64,000 nt of DNA, taken from an uncultured Acidimicrobiaceae bacterium (GTDB lineage: Bacteria; Actinomycetota; Acidimicrobiia; Acidimicrobiales; SZUA-35). The position numbers and the translations under genes were made by a program. The notes below the pieces were generated by a model, which was given only the letters and a program-made list of their open reading frames with translations, made no database searches and was not told the DNA's origin. The stretch lies in NCBI GenBank assembly GCA_947259095.1, contig CAMYLA010000011.1:154840-218839 (forward strand), read 5' to 3'. Shown in pieces: positions 34,302 to 42,043 of the stretch. Each line of letters opens with the position of its first letter. Within the stretch, counting starts at the first letter, position 1.

Positions 34302-34945
34302 ATGCCGGAGTTGATCGATGTGCCGCCGGGACTGGCCGGGGTTGCGGTCGCCGACACCGAGATCGGTGATGTGCTCGGTGAGCAGGGCCACTACCACTAC
34401 CGGGGGATCCCCGCCCTCCGGCTGGCCAGGGAAGCCGATTTCGAGACCGCGGCGGCACTGGTGCTTGGCGGATCGGCCGACCGGTTGCAGGGTGATCGAT
34501 CGCTGCCGACGACGCTGGGGGGCCTGGTCGGCTCGATCGACGTTCCGACCGGGCTCAGCGCCCTCGGGGGTGCACTGCACCTGGCCTCACTCCCCGACAC
34601 CCCAGCCGAGCAGCGCCTTGAACAGGCTGTCCGGCTGATCGCAGTGTCGCCGACGCTGGTGCCTCGATACTCCACCGCCGGCCGATCGAGCCAGACCCGG
34701 ATCTCGGCCACGTCGCCGACTTCCTCAGAATGGTCCTTGGCACGGCAGCGCCGCCCGAGGTGGTGCGGGCCCTCGAGACCTACTTCGTGCTCACCATCGA
34801 CCACGGTTTCAACAACTCCACGTTCGCCACACGGGTGGCGGCATCGGCCGGGGCAGATCTGGCCGGCTGCGTGACGCGCTGCGGTGGTGCTCGAAGGCTG
34901 CGGGCCCGCTATGTCGGACCACCTCCAGACGACGACATCTACTGA
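34302..34945 (+). pseudogene. Citrate synthase remnant, frameshifted and truncated
   Basis: The first frame (from ATG 34302, good GGAGG site 6 nt upstream) reads GVAVADTEIGDVLGEQGHYHYRG, the citrate synthase N-terminus. Near 34665-34685 the match changes frame and continues as RPIEPDPDLGHVADFLRMVLG and TYFVLTIDHGFNNSTFATRV, which carries the active-site HGFN. The match is lost after ADLAG, before the second catalytic histidine and aspartate, and ends at TGA 34945. Only about 215 of ~370 residues remain. Unlike three other broken genes here, no tandem duplication explains the shift. Confidence 0.75.
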
Positions 34946-35037
34946 GCGGCCATTGCGACCGTTGTCGTTTTGGCCGGCGGTCACCGGCGCCCGCCCGGTC
35001 GCACTCGGCCAGGGCCGAAGGAGGGGCGTCCACCTCC

Positions 35038-35043
35038 TATGAT
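35038..35043 (+). promoter_or_regulatory. -10 box TATGAT of the glutaredoxin-like selenoprotein candidate
   Basis: TATGAT is one base off TATAAT and ends 8 nt before ATG 35052. There is no ribosome site directly before the ATG, so leaderless transcription is likely. Confidence 0.45.
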
Positions 35044-35051
35044 GGTTGTGG

Positions 35052-35498
35052 ATGGGTTCGATTCGCAGGGAGCAACTCCCGACCGCGGCGCTGTTCGTCC
35101 TCGGTGGGGTGGTCCTCTTGGCCATGGCCGTGGTCGATGGCAGCCTCTTCAGCTACCTCTTCTTCGTCGCCTTCGCCGGCGCCGCCTGGTGGTCGTGGCC
35201 CGGCCGGCGGGGTCGGCACCGCCCCCACGCCGAGGCGCTGGCGGCGGCCGGCGACGATGACATCATCGTCTACTGGCGACCCGGCTGACCGCACTGTGCC
35301 ACCCTGACCGTGGGTCTGGGGTCAGCTCGCTCCCAGGTCTCGTGGGTCAATATCTGGCAGGATCCCGAGGCGGCCCGATTCGTGGCCGACCGTCGCAATG
35401 GCAACGAGACCGTCCCGACCGCAGTCACCGGCGCCGGCGAGATGGTGGAGGCCGAGGCGGAGACGATCAAGGCCCACTTGGCCTCCTCTTCCCCCTGA
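35052..35498 (+). CDS. Membrane-anchored glutaredoxin-like protein with in-frame TGA at the active-site cysteine: candidate selenoprotein
   Basis: Reading through TGA 35286-35288 gives 148 residues. Residues ~10-28 and ~32-50 are hydrophobic helices; a basic linker follows, then the thioredoxin-fold strand IIVYWRPG, residue 79 = TGA, then P-H-C-A-T-L with C82. Glutaredoxins have G-C-P-[YFH]-C here. The same frame continues as VSWVNIWQDPEAARFVAD and NGNETVPTAVTG, the G-x-x-TVP cis-proline motif and helix, and ends at TGA 35496-35498. So the TGA replaces exactly the nucleophilic cysteine (U-P-H-C). Actinobacterial homologues with cysteine are known from general knowledge. A SECIS-like hairpin starts 15 nt after the TGA. 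Alternatives: decay (a citrate synthase remnant lies next door) or a base error TGC to TGA. No SelA/B/C/D genes are in the window. Confidence 0.6.
35304..35325 (+). promoter_or_regulatory. SECIS-like hairpin downstream of the in-frame TGA
   Basis: CTGACC (35304-35309) pairs with GGTCAG (35320-35325) around a 10-nt loop GTGGGTCTGG. The loop begins with G, contains GGTCT as in the E. coli fdhF apical loop, and starts 21 nt after the TGA, within the 16-37 nt window used for bacterial SECIS prediction. A competing hairpin (CTGGG 35316-35320 with CCCAG 35332-35336) also exists, and the 6-bp stem is short. Confidence 0.4.
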
Positions 35499-35511
35499 AT
35501 CCGGCCAGCCC

Positions 35512-37221
35512 TCAGGCCACGCTGTGGCGGGACGGTTCCGGGTGTCGTCGGCCGACGTCACCGGATCCGTATCGCCCGGCGAGATGATCGCCCAGTCGCA
35601 GCCCGAGGGCCACGTCGGTCAGGGTCGGATTGGCGAATCCGGCAGTGTTGAACACGGCCGAACCGACGATGTACAGGTTGGGATGATCGTGGGCCCGCAG
35701 GTCGGGATCGACCACACCGTCCGCCGGTCTGGCCGACATGCGGGTGGTCCCCGTCGGATGGTGGGAGTTGATCTTGTGCACGGCGGCCCGACCTCGCCGG
35801 GGCAGGACACGGCCGATGTTCAAACCGGCCAGCACCTGTCGGACGTCGTCCGACGAGAGCTCGACGCGGCGCCGATCTTCGGCCGACCAGCGCCAGACGA
35901 CCCGGGCCCGCCGACCGCCGAGTGCGTTGCGTTCCTCCGACAGGACAATGCGATTCTCCGGACTCGGCAGCTGTTCGGCGACGGCGAAGATCTCGAAGCC
36001 TGCCGGCGGCCGGTCGCCGTCGATGAGGTGATGCCAGTGGGGGTCCTCGACGCTCCAGGCCGGGCCGGACCCCCTGGCGTTGAGTACCGCCGCCGCAACT
36101 TCGTCGGCGCCGCCGGCCACGGCGGCCAACCTCGGTAGTACGGAGCGGTCCAGCGATCGGGTCCGGCCGGCTTCGGCCAGTTCCCCTGCCGCCTTCAGGG
36201 CCCCGGTCCTGGCCCCGGTCCGCCGTGGCAGCCGATTCCGTACACTGAGACCGGGCGGGGCCTTCTGCATCGGCAACAGGGTCACCGCCACCCGAGCCCA
36301 ATCGGCGATGAGAGACCGCCTGGCTGCACTGATGAGGTTCGGCCACCGAAGGACACCGGGAGCGGCCGGCGTGGGAGCGAGCTGGTTCACGGCGTGGAGA
36401 TCGGCATCGGGGTCGAGGAGCAACTGCCCGAGAACGAGCTGGGGATGGTCGGTGAGATAGTGTCCAACCAGTCCCGAAGAGTTGGCAATCGAGCCGGCCT
36501 CGGTCCAGGGGCTGTCCAACAGGAGCCTGGTGGTCTGCACGGTGCCCATGGCCAGCACGAAGACATCGGCCGAGATCTCCACCGCATTACCGGTGCGGGT
36601 GGTCGCGGTGGCACCGGTGACCCTGCCGGTCCGGTCGGCCGTGAGCGACGTCACGGCGCACCGGGAGACGATCCGAGCCGAGCCCGGATCGGGCGCAAGG
36701 AAGCTCTCGCTTCCCACCGCCCAGAACGTGCTCGTTTCCAGCCGCTGGTCGCTGCTGATCGGTGCCACCTCATCGTGGACGTCTGGGATCCCGAGCCGGG
36801 CCTCGGCTTGGCGATAGTGCGGTTCCAGGTCGGCGATGCCGATCGGCCAGCCGTCGGCGCCGGCGGTCGGCCTCCGCTTGAAGTCGACCGGATCCAGTCG
36901 ATGGAGGCGGACGCCGGAGCCCACCGCCGAGTGCGGGTCGAGCCGGATGGCCCATCGGTCCGAGGTTCCCCCCAATCTGATCGACACCTGATCGCCGGCG
37001 TTCGGGTAGTGCCGGCCGATCGACGGCATCGCCGCCGAGGCGAACCGGCGACCCCAGCGATCGGCCTCGACATCGCCTGCCTCCAGCATCAGCACATCGG
37101 CGCCGCAGCCGGACAGGGCCCGTGCGACCGCCTGACCGCTCGGACCGGAGCCGATGATGCAGATGTCGGCCCGTAGCGGGCCCGGGCCAGACGCTTCGAT
37201 GGACTGTACTGCCACTTCCAC
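35512..37221 (-). CDS. GMC-family FAD oxidoreductase
   Basis: A 569-residue GMC oxidoreductase. FAD motif CIIGSGPSGQAVARAL near residue 21, LMLEAGDVEADRW near 45, and the C-terminal catalytic region SHHPTGTTRMSARPADGVVDP near 500, with NLYIVGSAVFNTAGFANPTLT near 530. The HHPTGTTRM stretch and N in FANPTLT are the base pair of this family. This subgroup (with DIGV-like VVDP) oxidises sugars, sterols or alcohols and is often membrane-linked. GTG 37221 fits the family length. The terminal REPEAT-free tail (DVGRRHPEPSRHSVA) is lineage specific. It ends 13 bp from the glutaredoxin-like stop (convergent). Confidence 0.85.
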   Translation of the reverse strand: MEVAVQSIEASGPGPLRADICIIGSGPSGQAVARALSGCGADVLMLEAGDVEADRWGRRFASAAMPSIGRHYPNAGDQVSIRLGGTSDRWAIRLDPHSAVGSGVRLHRLDPVDFKRRPTAGADGWPIGIADLEPHYRQAEARLGIPDVHDEVAPISSDQRLETSTFWAVGSESFLAPDPGSARIVSRCAVTSLTADRTGRVTGATATTRTGNAVEISADVFVLAMGTVQTTRLLLDSPWTEAGSIANSSGLVGHYLTDHPQLVLGQLLLDPDADLHAVNQLAPTPAAPGVLRWPNLISAARRSLIADWARVAVTLLPMQKAPPGLSVRNRLPRRTGARTGALKAAGELAEAGRTRSLDRSVLPRLAAVAGGADEVAAAVLNARGSGPAWSVEDPHWHHLIDGDRPPAGFEIFAVAEQLPSPENRIVLSEERNALGGRRARVVWRWSAEDRRRVELSSDDVRQVLAGLNIGRVLPRRGRAAVHKINSHHPTGTTRMSARPADGVVDPDLRAHDHPNLYIVGSAVFNTAGFANPTLTDVALGLRLGDHLAGRYGSGDVGRRHPEPSRHSVA

Positions 37222-37656
37222 GTTCTTCTCGCTGTTCCCTTGTCGATGGTTCGATCACCCGCCAGCGGATCGGTAGCCGATGGACCTCCGCCTGCCGGCT
37301 ACCTTTGCAGTACCGGTTCCTCGATGTGACCCATGATCTCGTCGAGCAACCGGCCCCTATCCGACTCAAGAATACGCCAACCGGGAACGAAGTCCTCAAC
37401 CGCTGCGAAGAGATCGGACGGCGTCGACCGAGCCCCGCTCGCCAGGTCCCGTAGTGGCGGTTCCCGGGCCCCGACGGGGCGGTTTTGGCCCGGTTTTTCG
37501 ATCTGGCCAAACACCGACGACCGGCATACACTTGCCGGTCTCCGATCTCGGCCGGAGAGCCGGACGTCGCCGGTTGGCCCAATTGCATCTCCGATCTGTC
37601 CGTACTTCGCTGCCGCGACAGCCTGACAACCACTCGCCGCTGCGAAGGGAATGCAC
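37222..37656. other. Divergent intergenic region of about 430 bp without a confident gene
   Basis: Lies between the GMC gene and the CDP-alcohol transferase gene. It holds the terminator-like hairpin at 37464-37498. On the minus strand 37299-37430 encodes a plausible peptide (VEDFVPGWRILESDRGRLLDEIMGHIEE), which may be a small gene or a remnant, but no start or family is clear. TACCTTTGCAG near 37300 and TACACTTG near 37526 are possible -10 areas. Confidence 0.5.
37464..37498 (+). terminator. Intrinsic terminator or attenuator in the CDP-alcohol transferase leader
   Basis: CCGGGCC (37464-37470) pairs with GGCCCGG (37487-37493), enclosing a small GC hairpin, followed at once by TTTTT (37494-37498). 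This is the best rho-independent terminator in the window. No plus-strand gene lies upstream, so it may attenuate the transcript of the gene at 37657 or end a small RNA. Confidence 0.55.
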
Positions 37657-38257
37657 ATGTTCGATGGCTACTGGAGAGAGCGGGTGGAACGAGCGGTCGA
37701 TCCGGTCGGCGAGCGCCTCCATCGGGTCGGCGTCACGGCCAACCAGCTGACCGTGGTCGGGGTCGCAGCGGCTACGGCGGCTGCGGTCGCGATCGGCTCC
37801 GGTCGTTTCCCATTGGGGCTGGCTCTCCTCGTGGTGGCCGCGGTTCCCGACCTCTTGGACGGGCCGGTGGCCAAGGCGGCCGGCCCGACCACCAGACGCG
37901 GTGCGTTCTTCGACTCCACCGCCGATCGGGTGACCGACACGATCCTCATCGGCGGCGTGACCTGGTTCCTGATCGCCGACGGTCGCGGTTTGCAGGCCAT
38001 GGTGCCCTTTGCCGTGATGGGCGCCTCGTGGCTCATCTCGTATCAGCGGGCCAAGGCGGAGTCGCTCGGCTTCGAGGCCAAGGGCGGGATCATGGAACGA
38101 GCGGAGCCGAGCGGAGCGCATCATCGTGCTGGCCGTCGGGCTTGCATTCCCGTCGATCCTGGTCCCCATCCTCTACCTGATGCTGACCCTGACCATGGTC
38201 ACGGCGGTACAGCGGTTCACGAAGGTCTGGCGACAGGCCACCGCCGAGCTGACCTGA
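37657..38257 (+). pseudogene. CDP-alcohol phosphatidyltransferase, frameshifted by a 10-bp duplication
   Basis: A membrane enzyme of about 196 residues that exchanges CMP in CDP-diacylglycerol for an alcohol such as inositol phosphate or glycerol phosphate. The catalytic pattern D-x2-D-G-x2-A-R-x8-G-x3-D-x3-D is seen as DLLDGPVAKAAGPTTRRGAF then FDSTADRVTD, with R changed to K in PVAK. Frame is kept to GGIMERAE, then a perfect 10-bp duplication (38098-38107/38108-38117) shifts it; after removing one copy the protein continues ERIIVLAVGLAFPSILVPIL and ends at TGA 38257. As written the last two helices are lost. ATG 37657 is preferred over 37651 by ribosome-site spacing. The PAP2 gene next door suggests a joint lipid pathway. 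Confidence 0.8.
38098..38117 (+). repeat. Perfect 10-bp tandem duplication (CGAGCGGAGC)x2
   Basis: Two exact copies of CGAGCGGAGC in direct succession inside the phosphatidyltransferase gene. One copy restores the frame through MERAERIIVLA. Confidence 0.95.
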
Positions 38258-38293
38258 GGTCCCGCGACGCTGCAAGCAGCGCCCACACACATC

Positions 38294-39214
38294 TCAGGTC
38301 CACTGACTCGGCAGATCGCATTCCGCGGACGTGGTCCGGCAACCGCGCCCGCCTGGCATACGATCGTCGGCCGGTTGGCGGTCCGGCCCGGTATCGCCGT
38401 CGCGGTGACGCAACTCCTTGCCGCCGTCGTCTCGGGGGATCTCGCTCGGGACCGACGACCGAAGGGGTGCCTCCTCGGCCACCGCGGGCTGCCCATCGTG
38501 TCCGGTCCCGGAGGGCGCTTTCGAAGCGACCCGATAGCGCCGACGGACCCGCTCCAACCCGAGGCCGGCCAGGGCAACGACGGCTCCGGCCAGCACGTCG
38601 AAGACCCAGTGGTTGCCGGTGGCCACCACTGCGAACGCCATGGCGGCCGGCATGACGACGGAGGCGATCGCTGCGACCCTGCCGTTCGACACCCGCCGCC
38701 AGCTCAAGCCGACCAGGAGATTCCAGCCGAAGTGCAGGCTGGGAACGGCGGCGTATTTGTTGACCAACCCCGGCGGCTGCAGGACCCGGTAGGAGTTGGA
38801 GTTCTCGGTCACGGTGTCGATGTAGTCGATGGCCAGCAGCCGTGGCGGGGTCACTGCGAAGCTGGCGTAGATCACCAACCCGATGGCCCCGGAGATGAAC
38901 ATGGCGTTTCGCAGCTCATAGAAGTCGGGGCGGTGCCTGACCGCCAACCAGACCAGGGTGGCGATCACCACCGGCCAGTGACCCCAGATGTAGATCCAGT
39001 TGGCGACGTCGACGGCGAGGTCGCTCTCCAACACGAGTTCCTGCAGCGGCTGCTCGAAGTCGATTCCCAGCCACCGTTCGAGCCGGACCACCTCACCGGC
39101 GTTGCGGTCGGCCTGGGAGACGTTGCCCTCCGTCAGGCCGCGTACGCCGAAGTAGCCGAGTGCGGCCAAGCCGAAGAGAACCGCCTGGCGAGCGACGAAC
39201 GAGACTTGCCGCAT
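38294..39214 (-). CDS. PAP2-family integral membrane phosphatase/IPC synthase-like protein
   Basis: A 306-residue membrane protein with six helices. The PAP2_3 catalytic motifs are VPSLHFGWNLLVGLSW near residue 158 and ATGNHWVFDVLAGAVVAL near 200, giving the two histidines and aspartate. This branch resembles inositol phosphorylceramide synthase-like AUR1 relatives, which act on phosphatidylinositol-type lipids. A ~70-residue hydrophilic tail follows. ATG 39214 is used because the longer frame begins with TTG in low-complexity sequence. It converges with the CDP-alcohol transferase, and the pair may make or remodel an inositol lipid. Confidence 0.8.
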   Translation of the reverse strand: MRQVSFVARQAVLFGLAALGYFGVRGLTEGNVSQADRNAGEVVRLERWLGIDFEQPLQELVLESDLAVDVANWIYIWGHWPVVIATLVWLAVRHRPDFYELRNAMFISGAIGLVIYASFAVTPPRLLAIDYIDTVTENSNSYRVLQPPGLVNKYAAVPSLHFGWNLLVGLSWRRVSNGRVAAIASVVMPAAMAFAVVATGNHWVFDVLAGAVVALAGLGLERVRRRYRVASKAPSGTGHDGQPAVAEEAPLRSSVPSEIPRDDGGKELRHRDGDTGPDRQPADDRMPGGRGCRTTSAECDLPSQWT

Positions 39215-39328
39215 ACCACCCGGTTTAGTCCCAGGCTCGGCCGCTGCCAAGGGCCAAACGGCTCTAGGTGGCTGGTGTCGAGCACTCGGTGAGAGTGTCG
39301 GCAGCGAGCCGGGATCAGCGCGGGGCGA

Positions 39329-40009
39329 TCAGCGTCGGCTGCGCACCTGGGCCGGAGCGAACACCACTGCGGTGCCGCAGCGGGCCATCATCGATCTGAA
39401 CCACAGGTAGGCCACCCCGAGGGTGAAGGTGGTGGTGATCGGCCCCAGCACCGACTTGACGAGGACGAACGTGGTGGCCGAATGGCTGAGCAGCAGCCAC
39501 ATCGTGATGGCGAAGTTGATGGCGCTGGTGAAACCCCACCACAGCGATGCATGGGAGAAGAATCGCCTCAGGGTTGGATGATCCAGTGTCTCGTCATCGA
39601 CCGGGCACATGTCCAGCACCAGCCGCTCGGCGAGGGGGCGGCCGACGAGGACCGACCCGATGAACACCAGGCAGACCAGGCCGGTGGCCAGGGTCGGTTG
39701 GAGGAAATAGATCAGCAGGCTGCCGGTTGCCAAGGCCGCAACCGTTCGGGCCACCAGCCCGAGGGTGGTCAGCACCAGCAGGCCGGAGACCGTGTCCCGT
39801 CGCAGCAGGCGACGGGCCAGGGCTCCCAGCGACCAGACCAGCGCACCGAGGAGGGCCGGGGTCGTGCCGAAGAACTGGAGCAGGCCGAGGAACAGGGCAA
39901 CCGGAATCAACTTGCCCTCGACAATGTTTGGCACCGCATGGCGGAGCGTGGACCGCCAGTGCGGGAGAGTCAGGGTGTGCGGAGCGTGTATGGCTTTCAG
40001 AGCGACCAC
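39329..40009 (-). CDS. VC0807-type membrane protein
   Basis: A 226-residue protein with six predicted helices (for example IPVALFLGLLQFFGTTPALLGAL near 35, GLVCLVFIGSVLVG near 115, FTSAINFAITMWLLL near 160). LFLGLLQ, the helix pair and the pattern FSHASLWWGFTSAINF match the VC0807/septation-like family of unknown function. GTG 40009 is the only start. The 144-bp gap upstream (40010-40153) shows no gene. Confidence 0.65.
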   Translation of the reverse strand: MVALKAIHAPHTLTLPHWRSTLRHAVPNIVEGKLIPVALFLGLLQFFGTTPALLGALVWSLGALARRLLRRDTVSGLLVLTTLGLVARTVAALATGSLLIYFLQPTLATGLVCLVFIGSVLVGRPLAERLVLDMCPVDDETLDHPTLRRFFSHASLWWGFTSAINFAITMWLLLSHSATTFVLVKSVLGPITTTFTLGVAYLWFRSMMARCGTAVVFAPAQVRSRR

Positions 40010-40153
40010 CGGCGAAGATCGGAGGGGAACCGCCGGAGCGGCACGAGCGGCTTCACGTTACCCGGCCAGGGGTTCCCGTCGGCGTATCCGACAGTGAGAT
40101 GTTTATCCCATCGGGGGCTGCGATGGCCAACTCGGTCAACCCCGCCGGCCCGG

Positions 40154-40969
40154 TCAGCCGACATCGGAGACGGTCAGGACCGGGCAGTGGGCTCGCCGGA
40201 CCGTCTCGATCGCCACGCTGCCGAGGACCATCCGGGTCAGCCCGACCTGGGGTCGGGTGCCGACGGCCAGGAGCGACGCACCGACCCGGTCGCCGAAGTC
40301 GGCGATCGACTCGGCCGGTTCCGAGCCGTGTCCGATGGTCATCCTGACCCGCCCTCCAGACCTGCGGCTGAGGCGGGAACCCGGATCGGAGCGGCCGGTA
40401 CCGCCGGACGAGGAACCACCCGGTTGCGGCTCTGGCACTTCCCAACGGTCGACCACCAACGACACCTCCATCGCTTCGATCGAGAATTCCCGGGCCACCC
40501 GCCTGGCCCCTGCCCTGACCCTGGGCGATGGGCGGTCCGGATCGATGCAGGCCACGACCGGACCGACCAGGTCGAACCCGTCCACATCGGCGGCAGGGCC
40601 GATGAGAACGGTCAGACCGTCGGGTCTGGCATGGACCAGTTCCTCGGCAACGCTCCCGGTGATGGGGCGATTCCGACTGTGGGTCTCGGTGGCCATGACC
40701 ACCAGCACCTCGGGTCGGTGGGTGACCGCCTCGAGCCCCTGACCGATGGTGTAGCCATTGACCGTGACCTCTATCCGGTTGACGGGGACCCCGAACGAAG
40801 CGACCCGGTGCTCGACCTCGGTCTGCGCTCGGCTGCGGTCCCCCGGTTTGGCCACCACCGTGACCACCACCAGCTCAGCGCCGATCGAGTCCGCCATCGT
40901 TCGTGCCGGGCCGAGGGCCACCAACGAGCGAGCCGAGGCGTCGACGGGGACAACCACACGTTCGAGCAT
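40154..40969 (-). CDS. Tandem-domain universal stress protein
   Basis: A 271-residue protein of two USP-like halves. Half 1 (LERVVVPVDASARSLVAL near 2) ends with HARPDGLTVLIGPA; half 2 ends GTRPQVGLTRMVLGSVAIETVRRAHCPVLTV, an ATP-binding G-x2-G-x9-G-S-type motif (GTRPQVGLTRMVLGS), although the first glycine spacing is altered. A ~35-residue Gly/Ser-rich linker (PGGSSSGGTGRSDPG) splits half 2. Such proteins bind ATP and respond to hypoxia or starvation. ATG 40969 is favoured by AGGAG 9 nt upstream over TTG 40975. Confidence 0.82.
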   Translation of the reverse strand: MLERVVVPVDASARSLVALGPARTMADSIGAELVVVTVVAKPGDRSRAQTEVEHRVASFGVPVNRIEVTVNGYTIGQGLEAVTHRPEVLVVMATETHSRNRPITGSVAEELVHARPDGLTVLIGPAADVDGFDLVGPVVACIDPDRPSPRVRAGARRVAREFSIEAMEVSLVVDRWEVPEPQPGGSSSGGTGRSDPGSRLSRRSGGRVRMTIGHGSEPAESIADFGDRVGASLLAVGTRPQVGLTRMVLGSVAIETVRRAHCPVLTVSDVG

Positions 40970-41020
40970 CTCCAAGGTCTCCTCGTGTCCTGTCAGGCCA
41001 CATATGCCAGACGACCGGCC

Positions 41021-41395
41021 TCAGCCACGGCGCCAGGCGATGAGAACCACACAGACGGCGATGATGCCGGCCAACACCTGGCCGCCCTGCAGGAGGCGGT
41101 TGACATCGACCGCCGGTTTCCAGCAAACCTCGCCGCCGCGAACCTCGTACACCCCGAGCGGTTTCGCCCCGATGCCGAAGCCGGTGCCGAAACCGCCACC
41201 GGCCTTGTCCTCGCCTTCCATGCCCTCTCCTCCCCCGCCGCCGGCGCCTCCCCCCACTCGGGCGACGGGAATGACCTGCACCCCGTCCAACTCGTAGGCC
41301 TCGCCGAACACCCGCGTCACAGGCAATGCATCGCGGGCACTGCGGACGGCGTCGAACACCCCGTCGGCCATCGGCTTCTTCGGTTGGTCGGTCAT
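41021..41395 (-). CDS. GerW/YtfJ-like sporulation-associated family protein
   Basis: A 124-residue protein of the GerW_YtfJ family. It has DAVRSARDALPVTRVFGEAYELDGVQVIPVA at the N-terminus, the glycine-rich GGGAGGGGGEGMEGED loop, GTGFGIGAKPLGVYEV, and a C-terminal helix (VLAGIIAVCVVLIAWRRG) that would anchor it in the membrane. In firmicutes relatives take part in spore germination, but actinobacterial copies have no known role and no sporulation genes are here. ATG 41395 follows TGGAGGAACAAC. Confidence 0.8.
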   Translation of the reverse strand: MTDQPKKPMADGVFDAVRSARDALPVTRVFGEAYELDGVQVIPVARVGGGAGGGGGEGMEGEDKAGGGFGTGFGIGAKPLGVYEVRGGEVCWKPAVDVNRLLQGGQVLAGIIAVCVVLIAWRRG

Positions 41396-41480
41396 GTTGT
41401 TCCTCCAGGTGACAGATGGTTCTCGGAGCGGCCACGTCGGCCATGACATCGCAGCAGACCGGCCAGGCCCTCTGCTGGGT

Positions 41481-41930
41481 TCACGCATCGTCCTTGACGA
41501 CCAGGACGGCACAGGGTGCATTGTGGAGCACCTTGGTGGACACGCTGCCGTGCACCACCCGCTTCGCCATGCCCTCGCCTCTCGACCCGACGATCACCAA
41601 GTCGGCTCCCTGCTGATCCACGACCTCCAGGAGGGCATCGGTCGGGTCGTCGTTGATCTGATGGTATTGCGCCTCGACTCCCGCCCCGTGGAGCACCGTC
41701 CGGGCTTCGCTGAGAATCGAATCGCTCCCAATCTGAGCATGGAGCAGGGGGCGCATCTCCTCCGGCAGGCTGGCGGCCAACCTGGAGAGCTCGGCCGGTG
41801 TCAATGGCCGGTGGGCGTTCACCACGTGGACCTGGGAATCTCCGGTCAGCCGGGCCAGGTGGGCTGCGGCCCGCAAGGCCTCCTCGGCGTCCTGTGACCC
41901 GTCGGTACCGACGACGATGGTTGCAAACAT
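41481..41930 (-). CDS. Single-domain universal stress protein
   Basis: A 149-residue UspA-type protein. It begins FATIVVGTDGSQDAEEAL and has the ATP motif GSRGEGMAKRVVHGSVS near 118-134, matching G-x2-G-x9-G-S. ATP-binding USPs of this type are core members of actinobacterial dormancy regulons. A DosR-box-like site lies 61 bp upstream of ATG 41930. Confidence 0.9.
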   Translation of the reverse strand: MFATIVVGTDGSQDAEEALRAAAHLARLTGDSQVHVVNAHRPLTPAELSRLAASLPEEMRPLLHAQIGSDSILSEARTVLHGAGVEAQYHQINDDPTDALLEVVDQQGADLVIVGSRGEGMAKRVVHGSVSTKVLHNAPCAVLVVKDDA

Positions 41931-41991
41931 GCCTGCCTCCTTGATTGGGGAACCGCGTCTTCACACTGCACCGGGTATCGCTGGTGCGACA

Positions 41992-42005
41992 GGGCACAAA
42001 GTACT
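41992..42005. promoter_or_regulatory. DosR-box-like site upstream of the USP gene
   Basis: On the minus strand AGTACTTTGTGCCC matches 9 of 14 core positions. It sits inside the 10-bp palindrome AAAGTACTTT and ends 61 bp before ATG 41930. The same CAAAGTNCTTTC core recurs upstream of acsA. Confidence 0.4.
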
Positions 42006-42043
42006 TTCTTGTGGCCCGCGGCGCTTGCTGCAGGGCCGCCCGG

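Noticed and set aside
34302..34945. Citrate synthase as a second selenoprotein or recoded gene
   Set aside because: The break is a frameshift plus loss of the C-terminus, not an in-frame TGA.
35046..35288. Short 80-codon membrane protein ending at the TGA as a complete gene
   Set aside because: The protein would stop in the middle of the glutaredoxin active-site strand, and the same frame continues with clear glutaredoxin motifs.
37281..37294. Box-like TGGACCTCCGCCTG upstream of the GMC gene
   Set aside because: Only 7 of 14 core positions match, below the others.
37383..37396. DosR-box-like AGGACTTCGTTCCC on the minus strand
   Set aside because: It overlaps a possible coding stretch (DFVPGW) and is 160 bp from the nearest start, so chance is likely.
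39224..39232. TTTAGTCCC half of a DosR box upstream of the PAP2 gene
   Set aside because: Only one half-site matches, and it is 10 bp from the start codon, too close for an activator.
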